Both the position numbers and the translations under genes were made by a program. The notes beneath the pieces are model-generated. The model saw only the letters and a program-made list of their open reading frames with translations. It ran no database searches and was not told the origin of the DNA. A stretch of DNA of 64,000 nt from JAAZZIT01 sp964480525 (GTDB taxonomy: Bacteria > Bacillota > Clostridia > Oscillospirales > Ruminococcaceae). Below are positions 52,391 through 60,875 of the stretch, piece after piece. Location: contig CAYZOV010000005.1 in NCBI GenBank assembly GCA_964480525.1, positions 40,640 through 104,639 on the forward strand, read 5' to 3'. Every line of letters begins with the position of its first letter. Position 1 is the first letter of the stretch.

Positions 52391-53350
52391 TTAAAATTCG
52401 TCCCAGCTCTTGATTTTATCCTTTTTATCAACCTGAAGTCCGAGATTATGGAGAAGTTCTTCGGCTGCGTTATAACCCATTTTCTTCTGTCTGTTGTTCA
52501 TTGCCGCAACCTCAATAATCATCGCAAGGTTACGTCCAGGCTTAACAGGAATTGTAAGGCTAGGCACCTTTACACCCAAAATTGAAACATACTCGTTGTC
52601 TACACCCATTCTGTCGTAAACCTTGTCGCTGTCCCACATTTCAAGTTCGATAATCATATTGATTTTTTCCGAAACCTTTACAGCACCGATACCGAAAAGG
52701 CGACGAGTGTTAATAATTCCGATACCACGAAGCTCCAAGAAGTGACGAATATTGTCAGGTGATGAGCCTACAAGGCTGATGTTTGAAACACGCTTAATTT
52801 CTACTGCGTCATCTGCAACAAGTCTGTGTCCACGTTTAACAAGCTCGATAGCTGTTTCGGATTTACCGACACCACTTTCACCAACAATAAGAACACCCTC
52901 GCCGTAAACCTCGATAAGTACGCCGTGGCGAGTAATTCTCGGTGCGAGTTTAAGATTTAAAAACGCAATCAAAGCAGCAATAAACTCACCCGTGGAGGTT
53001 TCGGTTCTCATAACAGGCACCTGATATTTTTCTGCAATTTCAAGCATTTCAGGGTAAAGTTCGTGACCTCTTGCAACAACAAGCAAAGGAATTTTCGTTG
53101 CAAACAATGCGTCAATTCTCTGTCGTCTTACGTCCTCGTTAATTGACGCCATATACGCAAATTCCATATTTCCACAAACCTGAATTCGCTCGGCATTAAA
53201 ATACTCGTAAAAGCCCATAAGCTGTAACCCCGGACGGTTTACATCGTTATCGCTAATCAAAATACTTTCGGTTTCGCTAGGTGTGTAAAGCACCTCCAGA
53301 TTAAATTCCTCAACAATTTCACTAAGCCTAAGTGTGTAAATATCAGCCAT
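52391..53350 (-). CDS. hprK: HPr kinase/phosphorylase
   Basis: A 319-residue HprK/P that phosphorylates and dephosphorylates HPr Ser46 to control carbon catabolite repression. The N-terminal MurF-like domain is followed by the P-loop GESGVGKSETAIELVKRGH near residue 155, then LVADDAVEI and LELRGIGIINTRRLFG, the family signature. The length is typical. No HPr gene is seen in this window although HPr often sits near whiA in relatives. Confidence 0.96.
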   Translation of the reverse strand: MADIYTLRLSEIVEEFNLEVLYTPSETESILISDNDVNRPGLQLMGFYEYFNAERIQVCGNMEFAYMASINEDVRRQRIDALFATKIPLLVVARGHELYPEMLEIAEKYQVPVMRTETSTGEFIAALIAFLNLKLAPRITRHGVLIEVYGEGVLIVGESGVGKSETAIELVKRGHRLVADDAVEIKRVSNISLVGSSPDNIRHFLELRGIGIINTRRLFGIGAVKVSEKINMIIELEMWDSDKVYDRMGVDNEYVSILGVKVPSLTIPVKPGRNLAMIIEVAAMNNRQKKMGYNAAEELLHNLGLQVDKKDKIKSWDEF

Positions 53351-53371
53351 AATCTTAGCCTCCTAAATTTA

Positions 53372-54649
53372 TTAAATGTTAATAAGATTTCTGTTTAGCA
53401 TTTCCTGTGCTGCGAGAATTACGCCTGTTTTTCCTGTTGAATATGTAATTCCACCCTGCAACCACGCTGCGAAAGGTTCACGAATCGGAGCGTCTGCCGA
53501 AAGCTCGATAGAAGCACCCATTGTAAATGCTCCCGCAGCCATAATTACCTTGCTTTCATATCCCGGCATATCCCAAGCTTCAGGTGTAACAAAGCTATCA
53601 ACAGGCGAACCTTTTTGAATACCCTGACAAAATGCCGTGAGGTTTTCTTCGTTTTCAAGGCAAATTGAGGCTATGATGTCGGTACGCTTTTCGTCAGCCT
53701 CGGGGAATGTTTTAAATCCAAGCAAATTAAAGAAATGACAAGCAAAAACGGAAGTTTTTAGAGCGTTTGCCACTACTTCGGGAGCCATAAAAAATCCCAA
53801 AAGCATTTCACGATTTTGGTTTAGCGAACAACCTACTTCCTTGCCCATTCCCACGCAGGTGAGCCTGTCCGAGCATTTTTCTACAAGGTCTGCTCTGCCA
53901 CAAATGTATCCGCCTGTGGAAGCAATAGCACCACCGGGATTTTTAATAAGCGAGCCAATAATAAGGTCTGCACCCACCTGTAAAGGTTCACGGCTTTCTA
54001 CAAATTCACCGTAGCAGTTATCTACCATAACAATAACGTCAGGGTTTGCTTTTTTAGCCGTTTGAGCCATTTTTTCAATTATTTCAATAGACAGTGACGG
54101 TCTTAGCGAATATCCTCTTGAACGCTGGATATACGCTACCTTTGCGTCCTTTGCCTGTTCAAAAATCTTGTCGTAATCGGGAGTTTTCCCGTCAATCAAA
54201 TCAACCTGACTATATTTAACGCCCCAGTCAGCAAGACTGCCGTTGCCCTTTTCGCCACGGATACCGATTATTTCTTCGAGGGTATCGTACGGTTTTCCTG
54301 TCAAGGTCAAAAGCTTGTCATTAGGTCTTAAAACTCCGAAAAGTGCCGTAGACAATGCGTGTGTTCCGTTTACAAAGGTGTGTCTGACAACAGCGTCCTC
54401 ACCGCCAAAGGCTTGTGCAAAAACCTTGTCTATGGTATCTCTGCCCAAATCTCCATATCCATAGCCTGTTGTTCCTTTAAGACAGCTTTCGCTGACACGG
54501 TTATCAATAAAAGCTTTAAGCACCTTTTGACCGTTGTAATAGCTTACGTTGTCAATTTGTTCAAACTGTGCCTTGCACATTTCCTCTGCTTTTTTAGAAA
54601 GTTCAAAAAGTCTAGAGTCAACATTAAAAATATTTTCCGAAAATTCCAT
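53372..54649 (-). CDS. PLP-dependent methionine gamma-lyase-like protein (YnbB type)
   Basis: A 425-residue PLP enzyme of the YnbB (so-called aluminium-resistance) branch of the Cys/Met metabolism family. The wording YIQRSRGYSLRPSLSIE near residue 195, VDNCYGEF near 215 and the probable Schiff-base Lys in IGSLIKNPGGAIASTGG near 235 mark the family. It would act on a sulfur amino acid. The role in aluminium tolerance is a historical label only. It has a GAGGT site and follows the GNAT gene. Confidence 0.9.
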   Translation of the reverse strand: MEFSENIFNVDSRLFELSKKAEEMCKAQFEQIDNVSYYNGQKVLKAFIDNRVSESCLKGTTGYGYGDLGRDTIDKVFAQAFGGEDAVVRHTFVNGTHALSTALFGVLRPNDKLLTLTGKPYDTLEEIIGIRGEKGNGSLADWGVKYSQVDLIDGKTPDYDKIFEQAKDAKVAYIQRSRGYSLRPSLSIEIIEKMAQTAKKANPDVIVMVDNCYGEFVESREPLQVGADLIIGSLIKNPGGAIASTGGYICGRADLVEKCSDRLTCVGMGKEVGCSLNQNREMLLGFFMAPEVVANALKTSVFACHFFNLLGFKTFPEADEKRTDIIASICLENEENLTAFCQGIQKGSPVDSFVTPEAWDMPGYESKVIMAAGAFTMGASIELSADAPIREPFAAWLQGGITYSTGKTGVILAAQEMLNRNLINI

Positions 54650-54674
54650 TCTATAAACCTCTTTATATAAAAAT

Positions 54675-55442
54675 TTAGTCTTTTAATTCAAAAACAATAT
54701 CCTTAGAAATAGCCTTAAATCCTATTTCCTCATAGTATGACACACGATTACTTCGTGCAAAAAGTCGCACAGTATATCCCTCGTTGCAAAGCTTTTCTCC
54801 GAGCCAATACAAAAGCTTTCGTGCGTGAAACCTACCTCGTTCTTCAGGCAACGTAGCAACCTGTCCCACCAAAACAGTATTATCGCAAATGTACTGAATT
54901 GTGGCTGTGGTATAGTTTTCAAGCATAAAGCATTGAGAAAGTCCACGTCTGACCTTGTGCGAGGTATCCGTAAGCCACAAATCATAGCTTTTTGCAACGG
55001 CAGGAAAGCTTGTTTTTAAAACATCAAACACATCATCAAGCTTTGGACAGTCATTGATTATCATATCAGGCAGATGATTTTTTGTGACAAAATCAAACTC
55101 CGTCCTCTCACAAGATGTATAGTTATCAAGTGTAGGTTTAAGCAAATTCGCAAGAGTAACATTCATTTCGATTGTTTGCGGCTTAGTCATCTCGATAAGC
55201 ATTGTTAAATCATCTTGTAGCTCTCTTGAATACTCCACATCCGTTACATTTGACACAACCATTGTGGAATTGAAAATGCTAATTAAAAGCAGGCTCATAC
55301 CCTGTACAGATAATTCAAAAAATCTGCAAAAATCATATTTTCCGCCATATGCCTCATAATTGCTTTTTACACGTCTTGAATAATGGTCGCTATTAAGTTT
55401 TTTCAGTAAATTATCGTCTATTTTTTCAAGCTGTCGTATCAT
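54675..55442 (-). CDS. GNAT-family acetyltransferase
   Basis: A 255-residue protein. The C-terminal half has GNAT motif A, LPEERGRFHARKLLYWLGEKL, near residue 210, and a final strand with YYEEIGFKAISKDIVF. The N-terminal 130 residues are not recognisable to me. It overlaps the M42 gene end by four bases (ATGA) and lies 25 bases upstream of the YnbB-like gene, so it is co-translated. The acceptor is unknown. Confidence 0.85.
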   Translation of the reverse strand: MIRQLEKIDDNLLKKLNSDHYSRRVKSNYEAYGGKYDFCRFFELSVQGMSLLLISIFNSTMVVSNVTDVEYSRELQDDLTMLIEMTKPQTIEMNVTLANLLKPTLDNYTSCERTEFDFVTKNHLPDMIINDCPKLDDVFDVLKTSFPAVAKSYDLWLTDTSHKVRRGLSQCFMLENYTTATIQYICDNTVLVGQVATLPEERGRFHARKLLYWLGEKLCNEGYTVRLFARSNRVSYYEEIGFKAISKDIVFELKD

Positions 55443-56458
55443 TTGTTATAAATCCCATCTGCCAAAGCTTTTACAAGCTTAAAAGTATTAAAATAATCCT
55501 CTTTGTTAATTACACAGGACGGCGAATGCAGGTAGCGTGTCGGAATTGAAACAGCAATAGTTTTAACTCCACCTTTTGAAATGTGAATTGCACCTGCGTC
55601 ATTTCCACCTGCGACTCTGGTTTTTGTTTGACACGGAATTTCATGGTTCTTCGCAACATCAAAAGCCATATTATAAAGCTCTTTATTGTAAATGGTTGAC
55701 CTATCCATAAACGAAACAACAGGGCCTTTTTTCAGTTCGCACACACGGTCTGCACCACTTGCCGATGGAATATCCGCAGCCGTTGTAGATTCAAGCACGA
55801 TAGCATAATCCGGCTCAACAGAAAAAGCTGCACAGCGTGAACCACGCAAGCCTATTTCCTCCTGAACAACAAAGGTAAAATATGTGTCATACTCAAGCTC
55901 TTGCTTAATCATTTCTATCATAATTGCACAGCCTGCACGGTCGTCTATTGCTTTGGCTTTTACAAATCCATCGCCAAACTGAACAAATTCAGATGAAAAG
56001 CAAACGCTGTCGCCCAAATTTACAATGCTTTCAGCCTGTTCCTTGCTGTCACAGCCGATGTCGATATACATTTTGTCAAATGTTACGGCTTTTTCTCGCT
56101 CGTCAGAACTAAGGTTATGCACAGCCTTTGCACCGATAACACCTACGATGTTTTTATCTCCAACCAAAACCTGTCTGCCGAAAACCACACGAGGGTCAAC
56201 CCCACCGACAGGCGAAACCTTGAGCGTTCCGTCAGAATTTATAAAGTTTACAATCATACCCACTTCGTCCATATGAGCAGAAATCATAAGCTTGTTTTTA
56301 GGTGTTGCTTTTCCCTTTTTAAATGCAATTATATTTCCGAGATTATCAACCTGAAATTTCGTATAGTCTTTGATTTCGTTAATAATATAATCTCTCACGT
56401 TTTTTTCGTCACCCGAAATACCATTTAGGCAACACAATTTTTCCAATCTACTAAGCAT
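55439..56458 (-). CDS. M42-family aminopeptidase (second copy)
   Basis: A 339-residue dinuclear metal aminopeptidase. The metal ligands and catalytic Glu are seen in SAHMDEVGMIV, KAIDDRAGCAI, VQEEIGLRGS and RYLHSPSCV. M42 (FrvX/PepA-like) enzymes trim peptides and are often in tandem in Clostridia. The start is the ATG at 56458 behind AAAGGGG; a GTG at 56470 has the site too close. It overlaps the upstream M42 gene by 8 bases. Confidence 0.92.
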   Translation of the reverse strand: MLSRLEKLCCLNGISGDEKNVRDYIINEIKDYTKFQVDNLGNIIAFKKGKATPKNKLMISAHMDEVGMIVNFINSDGTLKVSPVGGVDPRVVFGRQVLVGDKNIVGVIGAKAVHNLSSDEREKAVTFDKMYIDIGCDSKEQAESIVNLGDSVCFSSEFVQFGDGFVKAKAIDDRAGCAIMIEMIKQELEYDTYFTFVVQEEIGLRGSRCAAFSVEPDYAIVLESTTAADIPSASGADRVCELKKGPVVSFMDRSTIYNKELYNMAFDVAKNHEIPCQTKTRVAGGNDAGAIHISKGGVKTIAVSIPTRYLHSPSCVINKEDYFNTFKLVKALADGIYNK

Positions 56459-57476
56459 TTTTGTACACACCCCTTTCTAAAAGCTTTGCTACAAGCTTTG
56501 CCGAATTGTCAATATCGCTTAGCGAAATCACTTCCACAGGAGTATGCATATATTTTAGTGGAATTGAAAGCGTAACAGTCTTTACACCATTTTGAGAAAC
56601 GCCTATGCAGTCGGCATTTGTGCCTGTTTCACCGTTCATAACCTCTAACTGGTACGGAATGTTTTCACTTTTTGCAATTTCAATCAAAAGATTTGAAAAA
56701 TCACGACACAAAGACGGTGCAATGCCTATCATCGGTCCTTTTGAGAGTTTTCCGCACTTATGCTCGTCGTCGTCCTTAGTCAGAGCAAACGACACGTCTA
56801 TTGCAACAGCGTAATCGGGTTTGATTTTAAATGAGGAAATTTTTGCACCCTTTTCGCCTGTTTCTTCTTGTGCCGAAAAGCACACAGCAACATTAACAGG
56901 CAAATTTTTTCCTTTAACCATTTCAAGTGCCTTTAAAATTACGGCAACACCACACCTATCGTCAAGGGATTTTCCCGTAATCCTGTCACCCCAAAGGCAT
57001 TGTGGCGAATTTTTTATAATCACACGGTCGCCCAAACTTATAACTTTTTCACATTCTTCCTTAGTCAATCCCGTGTCAATATAAATATCATCAATTTTCG
57101 GTACTTTCTTGTCATCATCTTCAAGATGTGGGGGCGTGGACGTTACAACTCCAGTGACATTTTCTTTTCCGAAAACCGTCACCTGTTGAGCAAGAAGAAG
57201 TCGTCTGTCAATTCCACCGCAATTTGAAACTTTCAAAAAACCCTCGTCGGTAATATACGTTACAATAAAACCGATTTCGTCAATATGTGCGTCTAAAAGA
57301 AGCGTAGGTTTTGTTTTGTCAGGTTCGTCCAAATATCCTATTACATTTCCGAAAAAATCGGTCTGCGTCATGCAATACTGCGACAGCATTTTTTCTGCAA
57401 CAGCCGAAGCTGAAAATTCTTCGCCGGAAACTCCCACAGCGTTTATAAGTTCAAAAATCATTTCTTTAGTATTCAT
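56451..57476 (-). CDS. M42-family aminopeptidase (first copy)
   Basis: A 341-residue paralogue of the next gene. LDAHIDEIGFIV, KSLDDRCGVAVI, SAQEETGEKGAK and KYMHTPVEV hold the same metal and catalytic residues. It is the first gene of the long operon that leads through GNAT and hprK, read from the promoter at 57528-57556. The two copies differ enough to have separate substrate preferences. Confidence 0.92.
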   Translation of the reverse strand: MNTKEMIFELINAVGVSGEEFSASAVAEKMLSQYCMTQTDFFGNVIGYLDEPDKTKPTLLLDAHIDEIGFIVTYITDEGFLKVSNCGGIDRRLLLAQQVTVFGKENVTGVVTSTPPHLEDDDKKVPKIDDIYIDTGLTKEECEKVISLGDRVIIKNSPQCLWGDRITGKSLDDRCGVAVILKALEMVKGKNLPVNVAVCFSAQEETGEKGAKISSFKIKPDYAVAIDVSFALTKDDDEHKCGKLSKGPMIGIAPSLCRDFSNLLIEIAKSENIPYQLEVMNGETGTNADCIGVSQNGVKTVTLSIPLKYMHTPVEVISLSDIDNSAKLVAKLLERGVYKNA

Positions 57477-57527
57477 AAGCCTGTTTCCTTATTATTAAAA
57501 ATCGTTTGGGCATAATAACCCAACTAT

Positions 57528-57556
57528 ATTATATAACATTTCTTTGAAAATAGCAA
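57528..57556 (-). promoter_or_regulatory. Sigma-A promoter for the M42 operon
   Basis: TTGCTA (57551-57556), a 17-base spacer and TATAAT (57528-57533) on the minus strand. Confidence 0.75.
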
Positions 57557-57588
57557 CTAAAATTTTTATGTTAAAGAAAAAAATTATG

Positions 57589-57602
57589 GGTAAACGTTTA
57601 CC
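57589..57602. promoter_or_regulatory. Perfect 14-bp palindrome, LacI/CcpA-like operator
   Basis: GGTAAACGTTTACC is fully self-complementary with a central CG, as in operators of LacI-family regulators, including the cre box of CcpA. It lies 33 bases upstream of the M42 promoter -35 and about 85 bases upstream of the PRPP synthetase promoter, in a 333-base intergenic region that otherwise shows only those two promoters. Confidence 0.6.
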
Positions 57603-57687
57603 TTTAGAAATTTTCGTTAAAGCTTTGTAAAAGAGAATTTAAAATTATAGCTTTTTTGTTAAAAAAACAGAATCTTGTCGAAAGCTA

Positions 57688-57716
57688 TTGTAAAATTTTA
57701 TATTTTAGGCTATAAT
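57688..57716 (+). promoter_or_regulatory. Sigma-A promoter for the PRPP synthetase gene
   Basis: TTGTAA (57688-57693), a 17-base spacer and TATAAT (57711-57716); the leader is about 90 bases. Confidence 0.75.
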
Positions 57717-57809
57717 AACAATATGAGTGTTCTGTATTTTGTGTGTAAAAACAAATACAGCGTAAAATTTAACCATATTTAGTGGATAGAAAATGAGTGA
57801 GGTAATACT

Positions 57810-58976
57810 ATGGAAAGTAAAAACAAAATTCTCTTTGACCCACAGACAAGAGTTGCGCCAATCGGTTTTATTGCCATGAACGGCACACAGGAACTTGGCG
57901 GAAAAATCAACGACTATCTTATCAACTGGGGAAATCAGGTTGAAAACACAGACCACCCTGAAACATTTCTCATTGACGTTGATTGTCCGAGATTTGCGTC
58001 AGGCGACGGAAAAGGTATTATTAAATCCACCGTCAGAGGTAAAGACCTTTTTATCCTTATCGACACCGCAAATTACAATTGCAAATACACAATGTTCGGC
58101 AAAGAAAACGCTATGTCACCTGACGACCATTATCAGGATTTAAAGCGTATTATTCAGGCTGCAAGCGGTAAAGCTCACAGAATTAACGTAATTATGCCAA
58201 TGCTTTACGGCGGTCGCCAGCACAGAAGAACATACAGAGAATCCCTTGACTGTGCTGTTGCATTACAGGAACTTGAAGCTATGGGCGTTTCTAACATTAT
58301 CACATTTGACGCTCACGACCCACGGGTACAGAACGCTGTTCCGCTTATGGGATTTGACAACGTTATGCCGACATATCAGGTACTTAAAGCTTTGTTCAAA
58401 AATGTTCCCGACATCAATCTTGACAAAGACCATTTTATGGTTATTTCACCTGACGAGGGCGCTATTAACAGAAATATGTACTATGCGTCTGTTTTGGGCG
58501 TAAATATGGGTATGTTCTACAAGAGAAGAGATTATTCCGTAATCGTAAACGGAAGAAACCCAATCGTTGCACACGAATATCTTGGAAATTCCGTTGAGGG
58601 CAAAGACGTATTTATTGCCGACGACATTATTTCTTCGGGCGAATCAATGCTTGATTTGGCTGTTGAACTCAAAAAGAGAAAGGCTAAGAGAATTTTCGCA
58701 TACGCAACATATGCTATTTTCACAAACGGACTTGCAAGTTTTGACAAGGCATATGCCGACGGAATTATCGACGGTGTGTTCGGTACAAACCTCACTTATC
58801 GTACACCTGAACTTCTCAGCCGTCCCTGGTTTAACGAAGTTGACGTTTCAAAGTACATTGCATACTTTATTGCTTCTCTCAACCACGATTTGTCAATTTC
58901 TTCAATCATTGACCCACACGAAAAAATTATAAATCTTCTTAAATCCCACGGACAGCTCCCTAATCAGGAAAAGTAA
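57810..58976 (+). CDS. prs: Ribose-phosphate pyrophosphokinase (divergent, long form)
   Basis: A 388-residue PRPP synthetase; usual bacterial forms have about 315. The PRPP-binding loop reads VFIADDIISSGESMLDLA near residue 270 (usual VDDMIDTAGT). The ATP and ribose-phosphate parts show YGGRQHRRTYRESL and ITFDAHDPRVQNAVP where RQDRK and LDLHA are typical. The enzyme feeds purine, pyrimidine, His and NAD synthesis. The extra length is at the N-terminus and within the core. It has GAGGT six bases before the ATG and is a single-gene unit. Confidence 0.88.
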   Translation: MESKNKILFDPQTRVAPIGFIAMNGTQELGGKINDYLINWGNQVENTDHPETFLIDVDCPRFASGDGKGIIKSTVRGKDLFILIDTANYNCKYTMFGKENAMSPDDHYQDLKRIIQAASGKAHRINVIMPMLYGGRQHRRTYRESLDCAVALQELEAMGVSNIITFDAHDPRVQNAVPLMGFDNVMPTYQVLKALFKNVPDINLDKDHFMVISPDEGAINRNMYYASVLGVNMGMFYKRRDYSVIVNGRNPIVAHEYLGNSVEGKDVFIADDIISSGESMLDLAVELKKRKAKRIFAYATYAIFTNGLASFDKAYADGIIDGVFGTNLTYRTPELLSRPWFNEVDVSKYIAYFIASLNHDLSISSIIDPHEKIINLLKSHGQLPNQEK

Positions 58977-58986
58977 TATAACAAAA

Positions 58987-59022
58987 AAATCCTGCACTTT
59001 GATTGTGCGGGATTTCTTTTTT
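58987..59022 (+). terminator. Intrinsic terminator of the PRPP synthetase gene
   Basis: AAATCCTGCAC pairs with GTGCGGGATTT (one G-U pair), followed by a T-run. Confidence 0.88.
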
Positions 59023-59030
59023 GCAAAAAA

Positions 59031-59054
59031 TAACCACCGATTGCTCGGTGGTTA
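59031..59054 (-). terminator. Intrinsic terminator of the lipoprotein gene
   Basis: TAACCACCGA pairs perfectly with TCGGTGGTTA around a four-base loop, with ATTTTTTG following on the minus strand. Confidence 0.92.
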
Positions 59055-59061
59055 TTGTTAT

Positions 59062-60702
59062 TTAGTATTCATACCAGTTGTAATCGTCGTCCCAGTCGTA
59101 ATCATAGTCATAATCATAATCGTAATCATCATCATAAGACGAACCGAAAAGTTCTTCGTAAAGGTCGTCGCCGATAACGTCTTTGATGTTTTCCATGAAA
59201 CCGTCTACGTCACAATTCTTGGAGTATTCTTCAAGTTCTGTTTCGTTTGAAATATCGTATGCTACTTTCGGAACGGTAATATTTGTTGCGTCGGTTATTA
59301 CGTTAACAACGCCGATTGTAATAACGTCTTTGCCGTTATACTTAGCAGTATAAGTCACGTCGGATTTTTTAGCAGTTGAATCCGATGAAATTGACAAACC
59401 GATTTTTTCGCCTTCGATTGATGTTTCGATGTTAATGTCGCCCTTAAATGCGCCTGTTTTTTCGTCGACAATTGTTACGTCGGTATCAAAAGTGAGTGAG
59501 TAATTATAATCGTTATATTCGTAATCGTCGGTGTAGTAGTCATATTCGCCAATTGTAAAATCAATAGCAAATTCTCCGTCGTATTTGCCGTCCTCACCCT
59601 CAACTGTGAAGCCTGCTTTAACAGATTCTTCGTCAAAGTCACAATCAAAACCAACGCCAAAAGAAGTCTTTTCGTCAATCATTGCAACGGTAAATTCTTC
59701 ACCGTCTTCTTCTGCATTAAAGCCCATAACTCTATCGTCATCATAGAAAACTTTAATAATCATCACGTCGTCAGTCGAATAAGCATCATCTTTTCCGTCA
59801 TTAAAATTATCAATGTATTCAGCGATAGTCGTTTCAAAGCTTGGATAGTATTCTTCAAGCTCTTCATCGGTATAATAGCCACTTTCAGCAGCCTCTTGCT
59901 TTTGCATATCAACAATTTCATTCCACAATGCTGCGATTTCCTTGTCGTTTTTAACTTCGTCAAGGAATTCACTTACGCAGTCAAAAGCAATTTTTCCTGT
60001 GATTGTGTACTCTTTAGTTTCATAAGTATACTCAAGGTCGTTGATTTTGCCTGAGTAGTCATCACCCTTTTGGCTTTCAGGAACATTCTTTTCGATAATT
60101 CCCAGATAAGTTTCAAAGAGTTCTGTAATCTTTTCTTCGTCAAATTTTTCCAAAGCGTCAGTTAATTCTTCGGGAATTTCATAACTGTTCATCATTTCGT
60201 CAATGGAAATGTCGGCTTCGGATTCAATCAAAGAAATAAGGTCAGCCTTGATATAATCGTCGCTAAGTTCAGGGATTCTAACATATCCAACTCCCTCGCT
60301 GTCAACGATACAGTTAAGGCTTGCAAGAGATTTGTTGTTATACTTCAAAGAAAGGTCGTTAGCAACTATATTGTTTTTAACCTTTGCATTGTTTGAAATT
60401 GCGATTTCGCCGATATCATATCCGATTTCGTCGTTAATCATATCTCCAAACTTTACGCTTAAATCGGTTGACACGCTGGTGTTAATGTCACCCTGAATAG
60501 AATCACTCAAAGTAGACAACGAATTTTCGGCATAACCGAGTACGTCATTTAATCCCGAAAAATTAAAATTGTATTCCGACGACAAAAAGGAATTTTCTTT
60601 TTTATCATCTTTTTTGTCCTTTTTCTCAACTTCACCGCAAGCTGAAAAAAGCATTGAAACAGCCAAGCAAGACGCAAGAACAGATTTGAATTTTTTGTTC
60701 AT
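59062..60702 (-). CDS. Lipoprotein with Asp/Tyr-rich C-terminal tail
   Basis: A 546-residue lipoprotein: signal peptide with the lipobox LFSAC, then a Lys/Asp-rich linker (KKDKKDDKKE). The body is acidic and strand-rich, with no family I can name. The last 25 residues are almost only Asp, Tyr and Trp in DYDY alternation, written in the DNA as near-tandem six-base units. It has a GGGAGG site and is a single-gene unit. Such acidic tails can bind cations or partner proteins; that is a guess. Confidence 0.8.
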   Translation of the reverse strand: MNKKFKSVLASCLAVSMLFSACGEVEKKDKKDDKKENSFLSSEYNFNFSGLNDVLGYAENSLSTLSDSIQGDINTSVSTDLSVKFGDMINDEIGYDIGEIAISNNAKVKNNIVANDLSLKYNNKSLASLNCIVDSEGVGYVRIPELSDDYIKADLISLIESEADISIDEMMNSYEIPEELTDALEKFDEEKITELFETYLGIIEKNVPESQKGDDYSGKINDLEYTYETKEYTITGKIAFDCVSEFLDEVKNDKEIAALWNEIVDMQKQEAAESGYYTDEELEEYYPSFETTIAEYIDNFNDGKDDAYSTDDVMIIKVFYDDDRVMGFNAEEDGEEFTVAMIDEKTSFGVGFDCDFDEESVKAGFTVEGEDGKYDGEFAIDFTIGEYDYYTDDYEYNDYNYSLTFDTDVTIVDEKTGAFKGDINIETSIEGEKIGLSISSDSTAKKSDVTYTAKYNGKDVITIGVVNVITDATNITVPKVAYDISNETELEEYSKNCDVDGFMENIKDVIGDDLYEELFGSSYDDDYDYDYDYDYDWDDDYNWYEY

Positions 60703-60737
60703 AAAATTTACCTCCCATAAATTTATTTTACAAGCAC

Positions 60738-60766
60738 ATTATACAACACTTTTAATTAAAAGTCAA
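60738..60766 (-). promoter_or_regulatory. Sigma-A promoter for the Asp/Tyr-tailed lipoprotein
   Basis: TTGACT (60761-60766), 17 bases and TATAAT (60738-60743) on the minus strand, 36 bases before the ATG. Confidence 0.85.
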
Positions 60767-60836
60767 CTATTTGTGAAAGAAATAATTACAAAATTAGGAA
60801 GCAATATATATGACAAATTTAACTAATACTAACAAA

Positions 60837-60860
60837 AAACGGTGAGCAAGCCCACCGTTT
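60837..60860 (-). terminator. Intrinsic terminator of the DAHP synthase gene
   Basis: AAACGGTG pairs perfectly with CACCGTTT, with a T-rich run following on the minus strand. Confidence 0.88.
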
Positions 60861-60875
60861 CAGCATTATATATAA

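Noticed and set aside
59062..59250. Plus-strand valine/isoleucine-rich reading frame over the lipoprotein tail
   Set aside because: It is the antisense shadow of the GATTAT-type codons and has no ribosome binding site.
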